Source of the DNA: Prevotella sp.
Lineage (GTDB): Bacteria; Bacteroidota; Bacteroidia; Bacteroidales; Dysgonomonadaceae
DNA length: 37,414 bases
Assembly (NCBI GenBank): GCA_031271965.1
Contig: JAISUS010000010.1
Coordinates: 1 to 37,414, forward strand
Direction: 5' to 3'
Numbering within the stretch: position 1 is the first letter of the stretch; every line of letters starts with the position of its first letter. Below, one piece after another: positions 1 through 8,398 of the stretch. The notes under the pieces were generated by a model, which did not search any database, was not told where the DNA came from, and saw only the letters and a program-made list of their open reading frames with translations. The translations under genes were made by a program, and so were the position numbers.

Positions 1-272
1 AGGTTTACATGAGAGTAACCGGTAAAAAAAACATTGTTATATTCATATGGGGTAGACCACCAGCGGGTATCTTTATCGTATGTGTTGTCTTTGCTGCCCA
101 TTACGTTGAACGGCACAACCGACATCAGCCCGTTGGGAACAACAGCCCCAGGATTGGTCGTACCGAAATTTGTTGTCCCTATGAAGGAATCAACCCAATC
201 GACAGGTGATGTTTGAGCATAGGTGCTTAAAGCAAAGAATATTAGCCCTATAATTGCATAATACCGTTTCAT
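1..272 (-). CDS. GH92 alpha-mannosidase, N-terminal part (runs off left edge)
   Basis: Only the first 90 codons lie in the window. The protein starts with a signal peptide (MKRYYAIIGLIFFALSTYA, likely signal peptidase I cleavage before Q20). It continues with the family opening: VDWVDSFIGT, a PGAVVPNGL stretch and FTGYSHVNL at the edge. GH92 enzymes are calcium-dependent exo-acting alpha-mannosidases, and this opening matches that of the complete GH92 gene next door. The start codon overlaps the stop of that upstream gene as ATGA (272-269), so the two are probably translationally coupled and co-transcribed. The lack of a lipobox suggests a periplasmic enzyme, unlike its lipoprotein neighbour. 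The catalytic residues lie outside the window, so linkage specificity cannot be judged. A pair of GH92 enzymes in one operon would suit removal of differently linked mannoses from one N-glycan. Confidence 0.85.
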   Translation of the reverse strand, partial: MKRYYAIIGLIFFALSTYAQTSPVDWVDSFIGTTNFGTTNPGAVVPNGLMSVVPFNVMGSKDNTYDKDTRWWSTPYEYNNVFFTGYSHVN

Positions 273-2560
273 GGTCTGTCTGTTTTATCAATTCCAAATA
301 CTGAAGAAGGCTTCTTTCCCATCTCAAATTCTAAAATACCTCCGCTTATAATATCTGTATGCGTAATAAAAGATTTAGTATAAGATTGTCCATTCAGTTT
401 TGCCGACTGAATATAAATATTCTCTCGACTGTTATTATGAGCAATAATTGAAAATGTTTTTCCATTGCCAACATTCACCGTCGCTTTATCAAACAAAGGA
501 CTTCCAAAGACATAGACTCCACCTGCAGGAGCTACCTGATAAAAACCTAGTGAAGACATAATATACCATGCCGACATTTGCCCTACATCTTCATTCCCGC
601 AAAGTCCGGCAGGAGAATCGAAGTACATCGTCGAAAATATTTCTCGTACTTTTTCTGCCGTTTTCCATGGCTGACCGACAAAAGGGTAAAGATAGGTAAT
701 ATGATGGCTCGGCTCATTTCCATGTGCATACTGACCTATTAGCCCTGTAATATCGGCAGATGCTTTTGCTCCCATATCCCCATGTACTACAAACAATGAA
801 TCCAGTTTAGATATGAAAGCCTCTTCTCCTCCAAACAGTTCTATAAGACCGGATACATCATGTGGCACAAGCCATGTGTATTGCCATGCATTGCCTTCTG
901 TATAATCATCTTCCATATGAGCAGAATGGAACGGGCTAAAAGGTTCTCTGAATTTTCCTGTCGAAGATAGACCTCTCATAAATTGAGAATCTTTGTCAAA
1001 ATACTTTTTGTAAGAATTTGCCCTTTCTGTGAAATAAGCAGCATCTTCAGTTTTACCTAGTCGTTCTGCTATTCTGGCTACAGCCCAGTCGGCAATAGCA
1101 TATTCAAGTCCTTTGGCTACTGTTTCGAATGTGCTTTCTTTATCATAAGGTATGTAGCCGTATTGCTTCAACAAGTTCATCCCACGATCATCCAACATTG
1201 CAGATGCTTTCATGGCTTCAAAAGCCAGTTCTTCATCTACCTTGTAACCCTTTAACATCAAATCTGCCAATACCAATATACCCGGATTACCCACCATACA
1301 GTCTGTTTCATTTCCAACCAAGTGCCACACAGGCAACTTACCTTGTTGCTTGTATATATCCAGAAACGTCTTGCCAACATCTTCCACCATTTCGGGATGA
1401 ATAATTGTCATCAGAGGCTGTGCAGCCCTGTAAGTATCCCATAATGAGAATGTCGTATAGTTGGTAAAGGTCTTGTCATTGTACACCTTCGTATCAGCAC
1501 CTCTGTAATCACCGTTTACGTCATTAAAAACCGACGGGGCAATCATGGTGTGATACATAGCAGTATAGAATATCCGCTTGTCGACATCTTTTTTCGTCTC
1601 TACTTTGATTTTACTTAATTGCTCATTCCACGTGGCATCAGCATCGGTAACCGTTTGAGAAAAATTCCAATGCGGAAGTTCCTGTCGCATATTTAGTTTG
1701 GCATTTTCTATACTCACCGGCGAGAGTGCAACTTTCACCAATAACGGTTCAGTGATGTTATTTCCAAAATCGACTCTTCCGAACACACTTCGCATCTCTT
1801 CGTTACGAGTATTATTTATCCGTACAGTATCGAATACTGAAAATGCTTTTATTGATTGAGAAAATACGGCCGTAAAATATATTCGCTGATCTTTAGCCCA
1901 ACCTTTAGAATAACGGTAGCCTGATACGGTAGAATCGTTCTCCTGCTTTATAAAAGCTTCAGTAGGATTATCCCACCCTATCCCTCTTTCCAGATCAATC
2001 ACAACAGCCGGATTTTTATCAGACTTAGGAAATGTATAAGAATGGAACCCTACGCGTTTTGTGGCGGTTAGTTCCACATCAATGTCGAAACGGTCAAGAT
2101 GTACAGAATAATATCCCGGCTTGGCTTTTTCTTTTTTATGCGAAAAGAAAGAATAAAGACCACTCTGCGGGTCGGGTAAAGTTCCTTTAGCAAACTTTAC
2201 TTCACCCATCACCGGCATAAGGGATATATCCCCCAGATCACCAATACCTGTTCCACTCAGGTGCATATGTCCAAAACCGACAATAGTAGAATCGGAATAA
2301 TGATAACCTGAACACCAGTCCCAACCATGGGTAATTTGCGTTGGTCCTAATTGTACAAATCCGAAAGGGACGTTTGCTCCTAAGAAAACATGCCCATGAT
2401 CTCCTGTACCAATAAACGGATCAACATATTGAGTCAACGAAACAGCTTCTTCTTTTTGCTCCTGGCAAGAAGAAAGTAGAAACGAACTAATAAGGCATAA
2501 GCCGATAATATGTATGAAATTTTGGCACTTTATCAGCCTAAAATCTTTTATTATCTTCAT
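269..2560 (-). CDS. GH92 alpha-mannosidase, lipoprotein
   Basis: A full-length GH92 enzyme of 763 aa, the usual size for the family. It has a lipoprotein signal with lipobox LSSC (Cys32). The N-terminal beta-sandwich begins with YVDPFIGTGDHGHVF and includes GFGHMHLSGTGIGDLGD. The C-terminal (alpha/alpha)6 part carries the signature segments GNEPSHH (E616) and GNEDVGQMSAW (E657/D658), which hold the carboxylates expected of these inverting, calcium-dependent exo-alpha-mannosidases. Most characterised members cut alpha-1,2, -1,3 or -1,6 mannose of N-glycans, and sequence reading alone does not give the linkage. It lies 10 bp downstream of the GH130 gene and overlaps the next GH92 gene by 4 bp. 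In context it trims alpha-mannose so that Man-beta-1,4-GlcNAc is left for GH130. Confidence 0.95.
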   Translation of the reverse strand: MKIIKDFRLIKCQNFIHIIGLCLISSFLLSSCQEQKEEAVSLTQYVDPFIGTGDHGHVFLGANVPFGFVQLGPTQITHGWDWCSGYHYSDSTIVGFGHMHLSGTGIGDLGDISLMPVMGEVKFAKGTLPDPQSGLYSFFSHKKEKAKPGYYSVHLDRFDIDVELTATKRVGFHSYTFPKSDKNPAVVIDLERGIGWDNPTEAFIKQENDSTVSGYRYSKGWAKDQRIYFTAVFSQSIKAFSVFDTVRINNTRNEEMRSVFGRVDFGNNITEPLLVKVALSPVSIENAKLNMRQELPHWNFSQTVTDADATWNEQLSKIKVETKKDVDKRIFYTAMYHTMIAPSVFNDVNGDYRGADTKVYNDKTFTNYTTFSLWDTYRAAQPLMTIIHPEMVEDVGKTFLDIYKQQGKLPVWHLVGNETDCMVGNPGILVLADLMLKGYKVDEELAFEAMKASAMLDDRGMNLLKQYGYIPYDKESTFETVAKGLEYAIADWAVARIAERLGKTEDAAYFTERANSYKKYFDKDSQFMRGLSSTGKFREPFSPFHSAHMEDDYTEGNAWQYTWLVPHDVSGLIELFGGEEAFISKLDSLFVVHGDMGAKASADITGLIGQYAHGNEPSHHITYLYPFVGQPWKTAEKVREIFSTMYFDSPAGLCGNEDVGQMSAWYIMSSLGFYQVAPAGGVYVFGSPLFDKATVNVGNGKTFSIIAHNNSRENIYIQSAKLNGQSYTKSFITHTDIISGGILEFEMGKKPSSVFGIDKTDRP

Positions 2561-2570
2561 GTCTATTTTT

Positions 2571-3542
2571 TTATATGATTGAATTTTGCTTGGTAAATTC
2601 TATTATTTCACTTACATATCCGAATGCCAAACCAACAACTGTATCGGCGCATCCATAATATACAGCAACATGACCTGTTTCAGAATTATGCAACGCAGCG
2701 CAAGGAAACACAACATTAGGCACATCGCCCTGTAATTCGTAAGAGGCTGCAGGAGCCAAAAGATAAGGACGAGTGCGATACAATACTTTAGCAGGATTTT
2801 CTTTATCTAAAATAGCTGCTCCCATCGAATAACGAAAACCGTTACAGGTTGTAATAACCCCATGATAGAACATCAGCCAGCCTTCTTTTGTCAGAATAGG
2901 CACTGAGCCTGCCCCTATTTTAGTACATTGCCATGCCGATTCGGGAAAAGGAGTGACCTTCATCACACAACGATGTTCTCCCCAATATTTCATATCCGGA
3001 CTATAACTGATATAAATATCACCGAACGGCGTATGTCCATTATCGCTCGGACGGCTCAACATAGCATACTTCCCGTCGATTTTCTGTGGAAACAATACTC
3101 CATTACGATTGAAAGGCAAGAATGCATTTTCACATTGAAAGAACTCTTTGAAATCAAACGTATAGGCAATACCGATAGTAGGTCCATGATAACCGTTGCA
3201 CCATGTAATCCAGTAACGGTCTTCAATCCAAGTCACACGCGGGTCATATTTATATTCGGAGTCTATCATTTCCGTATTCCCGGCTTTGAATTGGATTGGC
3301 TCATGGTTAATATCCCAATTAATACCATCCTTGCTAAAACCAGCAAAGATATTCATCTGCACTGATTTGTTGTCACAGCGAAAAACGCCTGCAAATCCAT
3401 CTTCGAACGGAACCACTGCACTATTGAAAATGCTATTCGATGTTGGAATATGATACCGGTCTATTATAGGGTTTTTAGAATAACGCCACATAACGTCTTT
3501 ACTATTGGCGGGACGGTCTTCCCAAGGCATTTGCTGTTTCAT
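2571..3542 (-). CDS. GH130 beta-1,4-mannoside phosphorylase (probable Man-GlcNAc phosphorylase)
   Basis: A 323-aa protein with no signal peptide, so cytoplasmic. It has the five-bladed GH130 fold: an N-terminal [10 protein letters not shown] segment, [21 protein letters not shown], the hallmark [18 protein letters not shown] with the probable general-acid Asp100, LSRPSDNGH, and FYHG near the middle. The Arg and His residues that GH130 phosphorylases use for phosphate binding appear to be present. That favours phosphorolysis over the hydrolytic beta-1,2-mannosidase subgroup. Known relatives convert Man-beta-1,4-GlcNAc plus phosphate to mannose-1-phosphate and GlcNAc, or act on beta-1,4-mannosides. 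Its place just after an MFS permease and before GH92 genes supports the Man-GlcNAc role, which would be the cytoplasmic end of N-glycan catabolism. Substrate choice between Man-GlcNAc and mannobiose is inference. Confidence 0.9.
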   Translation of the reverse strand: MKQQMPWEDRPANSKDVMWRYSKNPIIDRYHIPTSNSIFNSAVVPFEDGFAGVFRCDNKSVQMNIFAGFSKDGINWDINHEPIQFKAGNTEMIDSEYKYDPRVTWIEDRYWITWCNGYHGPTIGIAYTFDFKEFFQCENAFLPFNRNGVLFPQKIDGKYAMLSRPSDNGHTPFGDIYISYSPDMKYWGEHRCVMKVTPFPESAWQCTKIGAGSVPILTKEGWLMFYHGVITTCNGFRYSMGAAILDKENPAKVLYRTRPYLLAPAASYELQGDVPNVVFPCAALHNSETGHVAVYYGCADTVVGLAFGYVSEIIEFTKQNSII

Positions 3543-3593
3543 CTTGAATTATTTTATATTGTTGTTTATATTCATTTTATTTTCAAAGAATTA

Positions 3594-4871
3594 TTATGCT
3601 TTCCTTTTATCGTCGTAGGTAAAGGGGACAAAATAAGTTATAAGGAAAGCCGGAATAGTTGCAAACAGAACAAAAACGAAAAAGCTCTTGTACCCAATAG
3701 CATCACTTATAAACCCACTGAGCATACCGGGAAGCATAACCCCAAGGTTCATAATACCTGTAGCAAAAGCATAATGTGCCATCTGATATTTACCCGGAGC
3801 TATCTGTTGCATCATAAAAAGAGTAAGGCCGACAAACCCGAAACCATAGCCAAAATACTCAAAAGCAATCCCCGATGCTATCAACCAACCTTCAGAAGGC
3901 TGGAATACAGCTAGTAACAGATAGATTGCAAAAGGGATATTGAATGTACAGCAAAGAGGAAACAATGCTTTCTTCAACCCGATCCGTGCAATAAAGTAAC
4001 CTGACAGAAGAGACCCTAAGATAAAGGCCATCGCCCCAAATGTTCCATAATACAATCCGATTTCCTGCTCTGTCAGTCCCAGCCCTTGTTCTGCAATAGG
4101 CGCTTTCAGGAATAGCGGAACAATTTTCATAACAAACCCTTCAGCGAAACGATAAAGAATGATGAAACAGATGTACCATATTATATATTTTTTAGCGAAG
4201 AAACTACGGATTACTTCCCACAGTTCTTTCATTCCATTGCCAAAAGAGCGCGGCTCACCTGAAGCTTTACCCCCGGTGGGTAGTACTTTAATATGATATA
4301 TTCCTAAAAGAAACATAATTACTCCGCATAATCCCATAATACTCATCCAAGCATTGGCTGTACCGAGATGTCCCATCAGATAACCGGCAAGCCACACCAA
4401 TCCGCCGGATGCCACAACTTTTGCCAGATTGTAAAATGCCCCTTGCCATCCAATCCATTTGGCTTGTTCCTCTTTATCCAATTCCTGCATATAGACCCCA
4501 TCGGTTGCAATATCGTGAGTAGCACCGCTAAAAGCTATAATGAACAAGATAGCTATGGCTATCGCAAAAAAGTGTGGCATCTGCAATGCCAATGCCACCA
4601 GCCCGAAACAGATACCCGTGACAATCTGAGTAAGCACTACGAAAAACTTCTTTGTTTTGAACATTCCCAGAAATGGACTCCATAAAGGTTTTAATGTCCA
4701 TGGTAACATAATAAGCGATGTCCAGAACGCTATCTGGGAATCGGATATTCCCATTCCTTTGAACATCAGAACAGAAACCATATTCAGGACTACAAAAGGA
4801 AGTCCCATGGCGAAATAGACCGATGGAACCCATCGGACTGGAGATATTTGTTGCGGTGTATTGTTTTTCAT
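3594..4871 (-). CDS. MFS sugar permease (AmpG-like), probable Man-GlcNAc importer
   Basis: An integral inner-membrane protein with about 12 hydrophobic segments in the MFS pattern. It resembles the AmpG-like branch found in Bacteroidota sugar loci. Visible features are an N-terminal VRWVPSVYFAMGLPFV segment, LPWTLKPLWSPFLG at the 2-3 loop, SGATHDIATDGVYMQEL in the fourth helix region and a hydrophilic central loop after helix 6. The open frame extends to a GTG at 4883, but the ATG at 4871 is the better start and gives 425 aa. The gene sits between the Asp-box protein (54-66 bp gap) and GH130 (51 bp gap). MFS genes next to GH130_2 genes generally supply the phosphorylase with its disaccharide, so import of Man-beta-1,4-GlcNAc from the periplasm is inferred. 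Export or transport of another sugar cannot be excluded. Confidence 0.85.
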   Translation of the reverse strand: MKNNTPQQISPVRWVPSVYFAMGLPFVVLNMVSVLMFKGMGISDSQIAFWTSLIMLPWTLKPLWSPFLGMFKTKKFFVVLTQIVTGICFGLVALALQMPHFFAIAIAILFIIAFSGATHDIATDGVYMQELDKEEQAKWIGWQGAFYNLAKVVASGGLVWLAGYLMGHLGTANAWMSIMGLCGVIMFLLGIYHIKVLPTGGKASGEPRSFGNGMKELWEVIRSFFAKKYIIWYICFIILYRFAEGFVMKIVPLFLKAPIAEQGLGLTEQEIGLYYGTFGAMAFILGSLLSGYFIARIGLKKALFPLCCTFNIPFAIYLLLAVFQPSEGWLIASGIAFEYFGYGFGFVGLTLFMMQQIAPGKYQMAHYAFATGIMNLGVMLPGMLSGFISDAIGYKSFFVFVLFATIPAFLITYFVPFTYDDKRKA

Positions 4872-4937
4872 ATTACGACTCACTAAAAAGATGATATTTG
4901 TTTCATGATATATATAATTTAAAAATCGTTGCTATAC

Positions 4938-6026
4938 CTATTCTGGCCATTGGCCTTCTGCAAACCTCCTTGCAACAAGGAGAAAAGGATCTATTTTCAC
5001 ATATTTAATATTCTTCCGGCGCCACGTATAGACAATATGTACATATCCGTCTTTACCCTGAATTACCGATGGATAAGAATATTCGCCTATACAAGAATCT
5101 TCTAATATTAAAGAAGCATTCCACGTAATACCATCATCGGATATAGCTACATTCAATGGTGTTCGAGCCTTATCTACATAAGCACTTTCTTTTGCTTTCA
5201 CGTGATTATAAACTAATAGATGCCTGCCATCCTGAAGTGTCACTACGTCTGTTCCGGAATTGTTGTTCGGAACAGATAAAGCAACAGGATCACTCCATGT
5301 TTCTCCGTTGTCAGAAGAAAAAGCAGAAATTAAATGTTCGTTTTGCGACCGACAAATAATTTGCAATCTGCCATCTTTCAGTTTCAATATACCCGGTTGG
5401 ATGATATTTAACGGTTTACTGTTTATTTTTGCTGTTTTTCGCCAGGTTTTACCCTTATCTTCAGTAATTTCAAAATGAACCTGCCAACCATCGTTCTCTG
5501 TACTAGACGAACATATAAGTTTATCCCCTATCAATACAGGCTTATTTTTTATTGGGCCCAGAAATCCATCAGGTAGGGCTTCCGGTTCAGTCCAAGTCTT
5601 TCCATCATCCAATGAACGAACTAAATAACCTGACCAGTCCTGCACATTCTTTCCCACTTTATAAAAAAGGATCAGCTCTCCATCAGGATAATAAAAAAGG
5701 ACTGGATTGTAGCAAGCTTTGCGTTCTGAACCTTTCACCGATCCGTCTACTACTTTCTGCGGGCTACTCCAACCTTTACTATTGTGACGGCTTATATAAA
5801 TACTTACATCCGCATTTCCTTCATATTGCCCGCCAAAGAATGCCGTTATAACACCAGACGGAGTTTCAGCTATTGTTGCAGCATGAACTGATGGCACAGG
5901 CATATACTGACGAATGAATTCATCTGTCAAAATTCCGTTTCGCCATTTTTTCTCCTGAGCTATAAGTATATCCGAGAAAAAGAAGAAAGTCAACAGCACA
6001 ACAACCGGATAAGATACTGTTTTCAT
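4938..6026 (-). CDS. Secreted sialidase-fold (BNR/Asp-box) protein, non-canonical
   Basis: A 362-aa protein with an N-terminal signal peptide (cleavage near A23/Q24, no lipobox), so periplasmic or secreted. It has at least four Asp-box repeats of the S-x-D-x-G-x-T-W type, at about residues 138-145, 188-195, 237-244 and 296-302, which indicate a six-bladed propeller of the BNR_2 class. Conserved-looking points are CRS (R226), ARTPLNVAIS (R288), EYSYPSV (315-321) and YTWRRKNIKYV near the C-terminus. The FRIP/YRIP motif that carries the first substrate-binding arginine of classical GH33 sialidases is absent. The automatic label would be exo-alpha-sialidase, but the sequence does not prove it. 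It starts 2 bp after the GH3 stop codon region and is clearly co-transcribed with the N-glycan enzymes, so a glycosidase acting on an N-glycan decoration is the best guess. Confidence 0.75.
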   Translation of the reverse strand: MKTVSYPVVVLLTFFFFSDILIAQEKKWRNGILTDEFIRQYMPVPSVHAATIAETPSGVITAFFGGQYEGNADVSIYISRHNSKGWSSPQKVVDGSVKGSERKACYNPVLFYYPDGELILFYKVGKNVQDWSGYLVRSLDDGKTWTEPEALPDGFLGPIKNKPVLIGDKLICSSSTENDGWQVHFEITEDKGKTWRKTAKINSKPLNIIQPGILKLKDGRLQIICRSQNEHLISAFSSDNGETWSDPVALSVPNNNSGTDVVTLQDGRHLLVYNHVKAKESAYVDKARTPLNVAISDDGITWNASLILEDSCIGEYSYPSVIQGKDGYVHIVYTWRRKNIKYVKIDPFLLVARRFAEGQWPE

Positions 6027-6028
6027 AT

Positions 6029-8371
6029 TTATTCTACTTCAATTTGGATTGTCAATTTTATATCTGTCGATGAAGCTCCGATCATTATTGTAAACAATCC
6101 GGACTCCACAACCCTTTCAAATTTGTCGTTGATAATCGACAGATCATCGGCTGTCAAAGTAAATGAAACTATCTTTTCTTCATTCGGAGCAAGGTGTACT
6201 CGTTTAAATCTCTTTAGTTGTTTAACCGGTTGTACAACAGAAGCTACTTCATCTCTCAGATATAATTGTGCCACTTCGTCTCCGCTTAAGCTTCCTGTAT
6301 TTTTTAAAGTAAACGAAACTTCAAAACTATATTTGTCTTTTTGCACCGTCTTGATATCCTTATATTCAAACCGGGTATAACTTAAACCGTATCCAAAGGA
6401 ATAGAGAGGATCGGCTGACATCTCTACATAATTATGTCCGCGTGGATTTTTTTTGTTGTAGTAGACCGGTATTTGTCCTTCGTGGCGAGGTATGGATATT
6501 GGCAACCTCCCTGCCGGATTATAATCTCCAAAGAGAATATCAGCAATAGCACTTCCCCCCTCTTGTCCCGGATACCACGCCGTAAGCAATGCATCGGCAT
6601 GTTCGTCCGCCCAGTTCATATTTAAGGGACGTCCCTGTATATATATTACAACCACTGGTTTACCCGTTGCTTTTACAGCCTTCAGCAAATCTAATTGCTT
6701 ACCTAATAAATCAAGAGTTGCCCGGTCAAAGCCTTCGCCACTCTCCATGTCGCTAAGAGTTTGGGTAGACGCTATGGCAGCACCTGTTTCAAGATAGTCT
6801 GTTTTGAAATCACGTGCACTCGACCCCCCAACAACGACAACGGCAATATCTGAACGCTTGGCAGCTTCGACCGCTTTGCCGATTTCAGCATGTAATGTAT
6901 CACGAATAGAGCATCCTTTTACATATTCTATTTGAGAATCCGACAATTTAGATTTAATTCCATCAAGTACCGTTTTTATATCGCTTCTCTCCTGTGGAGC
7001 AGTATAATCTCCTAACTGATTATAAGGATTATCAGCATTAGGCCCTATTATGGCAAGTTTTAAGTTTTTATTCAGAGGTAAAATCCCATTCTTGTTCTTT
7101 AGCAAAACAACCGACTCCTGAGCCACACGGCGTGCAAGGGCTATATGTCCGGGATTGCGTACTACTTCCTTTGCCAATACAGGATCTACATATGGATTCT
7201 CGAATAACCCCATATCAAATTTCAGTTTCAATACACGATATACGGCTGTGTCTATAGTCGCAATATTCACTTTTTTGTTCTTTACAGCCTTTTCCAGTTC
7301 AGCAAAAGCATTACCACCCAAATCGACATCTACTCCGGCATTGATAGCTAATGCGGCAGCATCTTCAAGGCTTCCGGCTACATGATGGTTTCCCATCAAT
7401 CCGTCAATACTTATCAGGTCGGAAATAGTAAATCCTTTAAAATTCCAATCATAATGCAATATATCCGTTAATAGTTCTTTATTAGATGTGCAGGGCACTC
7501 CGTCAATAGAGTTATAGGCTGTCATAACGGATAGTGCTCCGGCATCGATAGCATCTTCAAAAGGCGGTAAGAATACTTCTTGTAATTCTCTTTTTCCCAC
7601 AATAGCCGAGTTTCCGTTATGTCCTCCTTCAGGGATGCCGTAAGCGATAAAATGTTTCAGGGTAGTAATAGTGCTATTTGGCTCTTGCAATCTGCCTCCG
7701 CCATTTCCTTTAACAATAGCTGTTGCCAATTGTGCGCTCAAAACATAATCCTCACCGAAGCTTTCTTCTACTCTAGACCAACGGGGATCGCGGGAAATGT
7801 CGATCACAGGCCCATAGCTTATATGTCCTCCCTGCACACGTATTTCCTTCGAAATAACAGCGCCCATCTCCTGCAATAAATCTGTATTCCATGTAGAAGC
7901 TTGTCCTATACCGGTAGGAAAAACTGTTGCCCCTATAGCCATATGCCCGTGAGGTGCTTCTTCTGCCATAAATATTGGGATTCCCAGACGGGTTTTCTCC
8001 ATTGCGTAACGCTGTATCGCATTACCTGTTCCGGCAGCAGAATAAGGATTCAAACCGTTTATCAATGTTTTTTTTGTCCAAGGGTCTGCCCGATATACAG
8101 CCCAAAACATTCCTATATGCTGTGTTTTTATAAGTTCTTCAAATTTGGAAGAATGGCTTATCTTATTCCCTGTTTTCTTATACATTTCCCAACCTAAAAG
8201 ACAACGTAATTGTCCAATTTTTTCATCCAAAGTCATAAGGGATAATAAATTCAGAGTCCGCTCTTTACTGCTTAACCGGGGATTCTTGTATGGAGGTTTT
8301 ATCTGGCCAAACAGATTTCCTGAGAATATCCCCCAAATTATGATTACTATCCAGAAATGTTTTTTATTCAT
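6029..8371 (-). CDS. GH3 beta-glycosidase (BglX-type), periplasmic
   Basis: A 780-aa protein with the three-domain BglX arrangement. The signal peptide (IIIWGIFSGNLFGQ) is followed by a TIM-barrel with the SRDPRWSRVEESFGED and KHFIAYG segments and the nucleophile motif GFTISDL (Asp318). The alpha/beta sandwich carries SGEGFDRATLDL (probable acid/base Glu546), and a C-terminal fibronectin-III-like domain holds EVAQLYLRD. All catalytic elements are present. Substrate preference cannot be read directly: this architecture includes beta-glucosidases and beta-xylosidases. In an operon with GH163, GH29, GH92 and GH130, removal of the core beta-1,2-xylose of plant-type N-glycans is an attractive inference, since GH3 beta-1,2-xylosidases have been linked to such glycans in gut Bacteroides. 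Neighbours: 27 bp after GH163, 2 bp before the Asp-box gene. Confidence 0.9.
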   Translation of the reverse strand: MNKKHFWIVIIIWGIFSGNLFGQIKPPYKNPRLSSKERTLNLLSLMTLDEKIGQLRCLLGWEMYKKTGNKISHSSKFEELIKTQHIGMFWAVYRADPWTKKTLINGLNPYSAAGTGNAIQRYAMEKTRLGIPIFMAEEAPHGHMAIGATVFPTGIGQASTWNTDLLQEMGAVISKEIRVQGGHISYGPVIDISRDPRWSRVEESFGEDYVLSAQLATAIVKGNGGGRLQEPNSTITTLKHFIAYGIPEGGHNGNSAIVGKRELQEVFLPPFEDAIDAGALSVMTAYNSIDGVPCTSNKELLTDILHYDWNFKGFTISDLISIDGLMGNHHVAGSLEDAAALAINAGVDVDLGGNAFAELEKAVKNKKVNIATIDTAVYRVLKLKFDMGLFENPYVDPVLAKEVVRNPGHIALARRVAQESVVLLKNKNGILPLNKNLKLAIIGPNADNPYNQLGDYTAPQERSDIKTVLDGIKSKLSDSQIEYVKGCSIRDTLHAEIGKAVEAAKRSDIAVVVVGGSSARDFKTDYLETGAAIASTQTLSDMESGEGFDRATLDLLGKQLDLLKAVKATGKPVVVIYIQGRPLNMNWADEHADALLTAWYPGQEGGSAIADILFGDYNPAGRLPISIPRHEGQIPVYYNKKNPRGHNYVEMSADPLYSFGYGLSYTRFEYKDIKTVQKDKYSFEVSFTLKNTGSLSGDEVAQLYLRDEVASVVQPVKQLKRFKRVHLAPNEEKIVSFTLTADDLSIINDKFERVVESGLFTIMIGASSTDIKLTIQIEVE

Positions 8372-8398
8372 ATCGTAATTCTTATCTACATTGTATTT

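Noticed and set aside
4938-6026. Firm call as GH33 exo-alpha-sialidase (nanH-like)
   Set aside because: Asp boxes alone do not define sialidases. The FRIP arginine motif is not visible, so only the fold is claimed.
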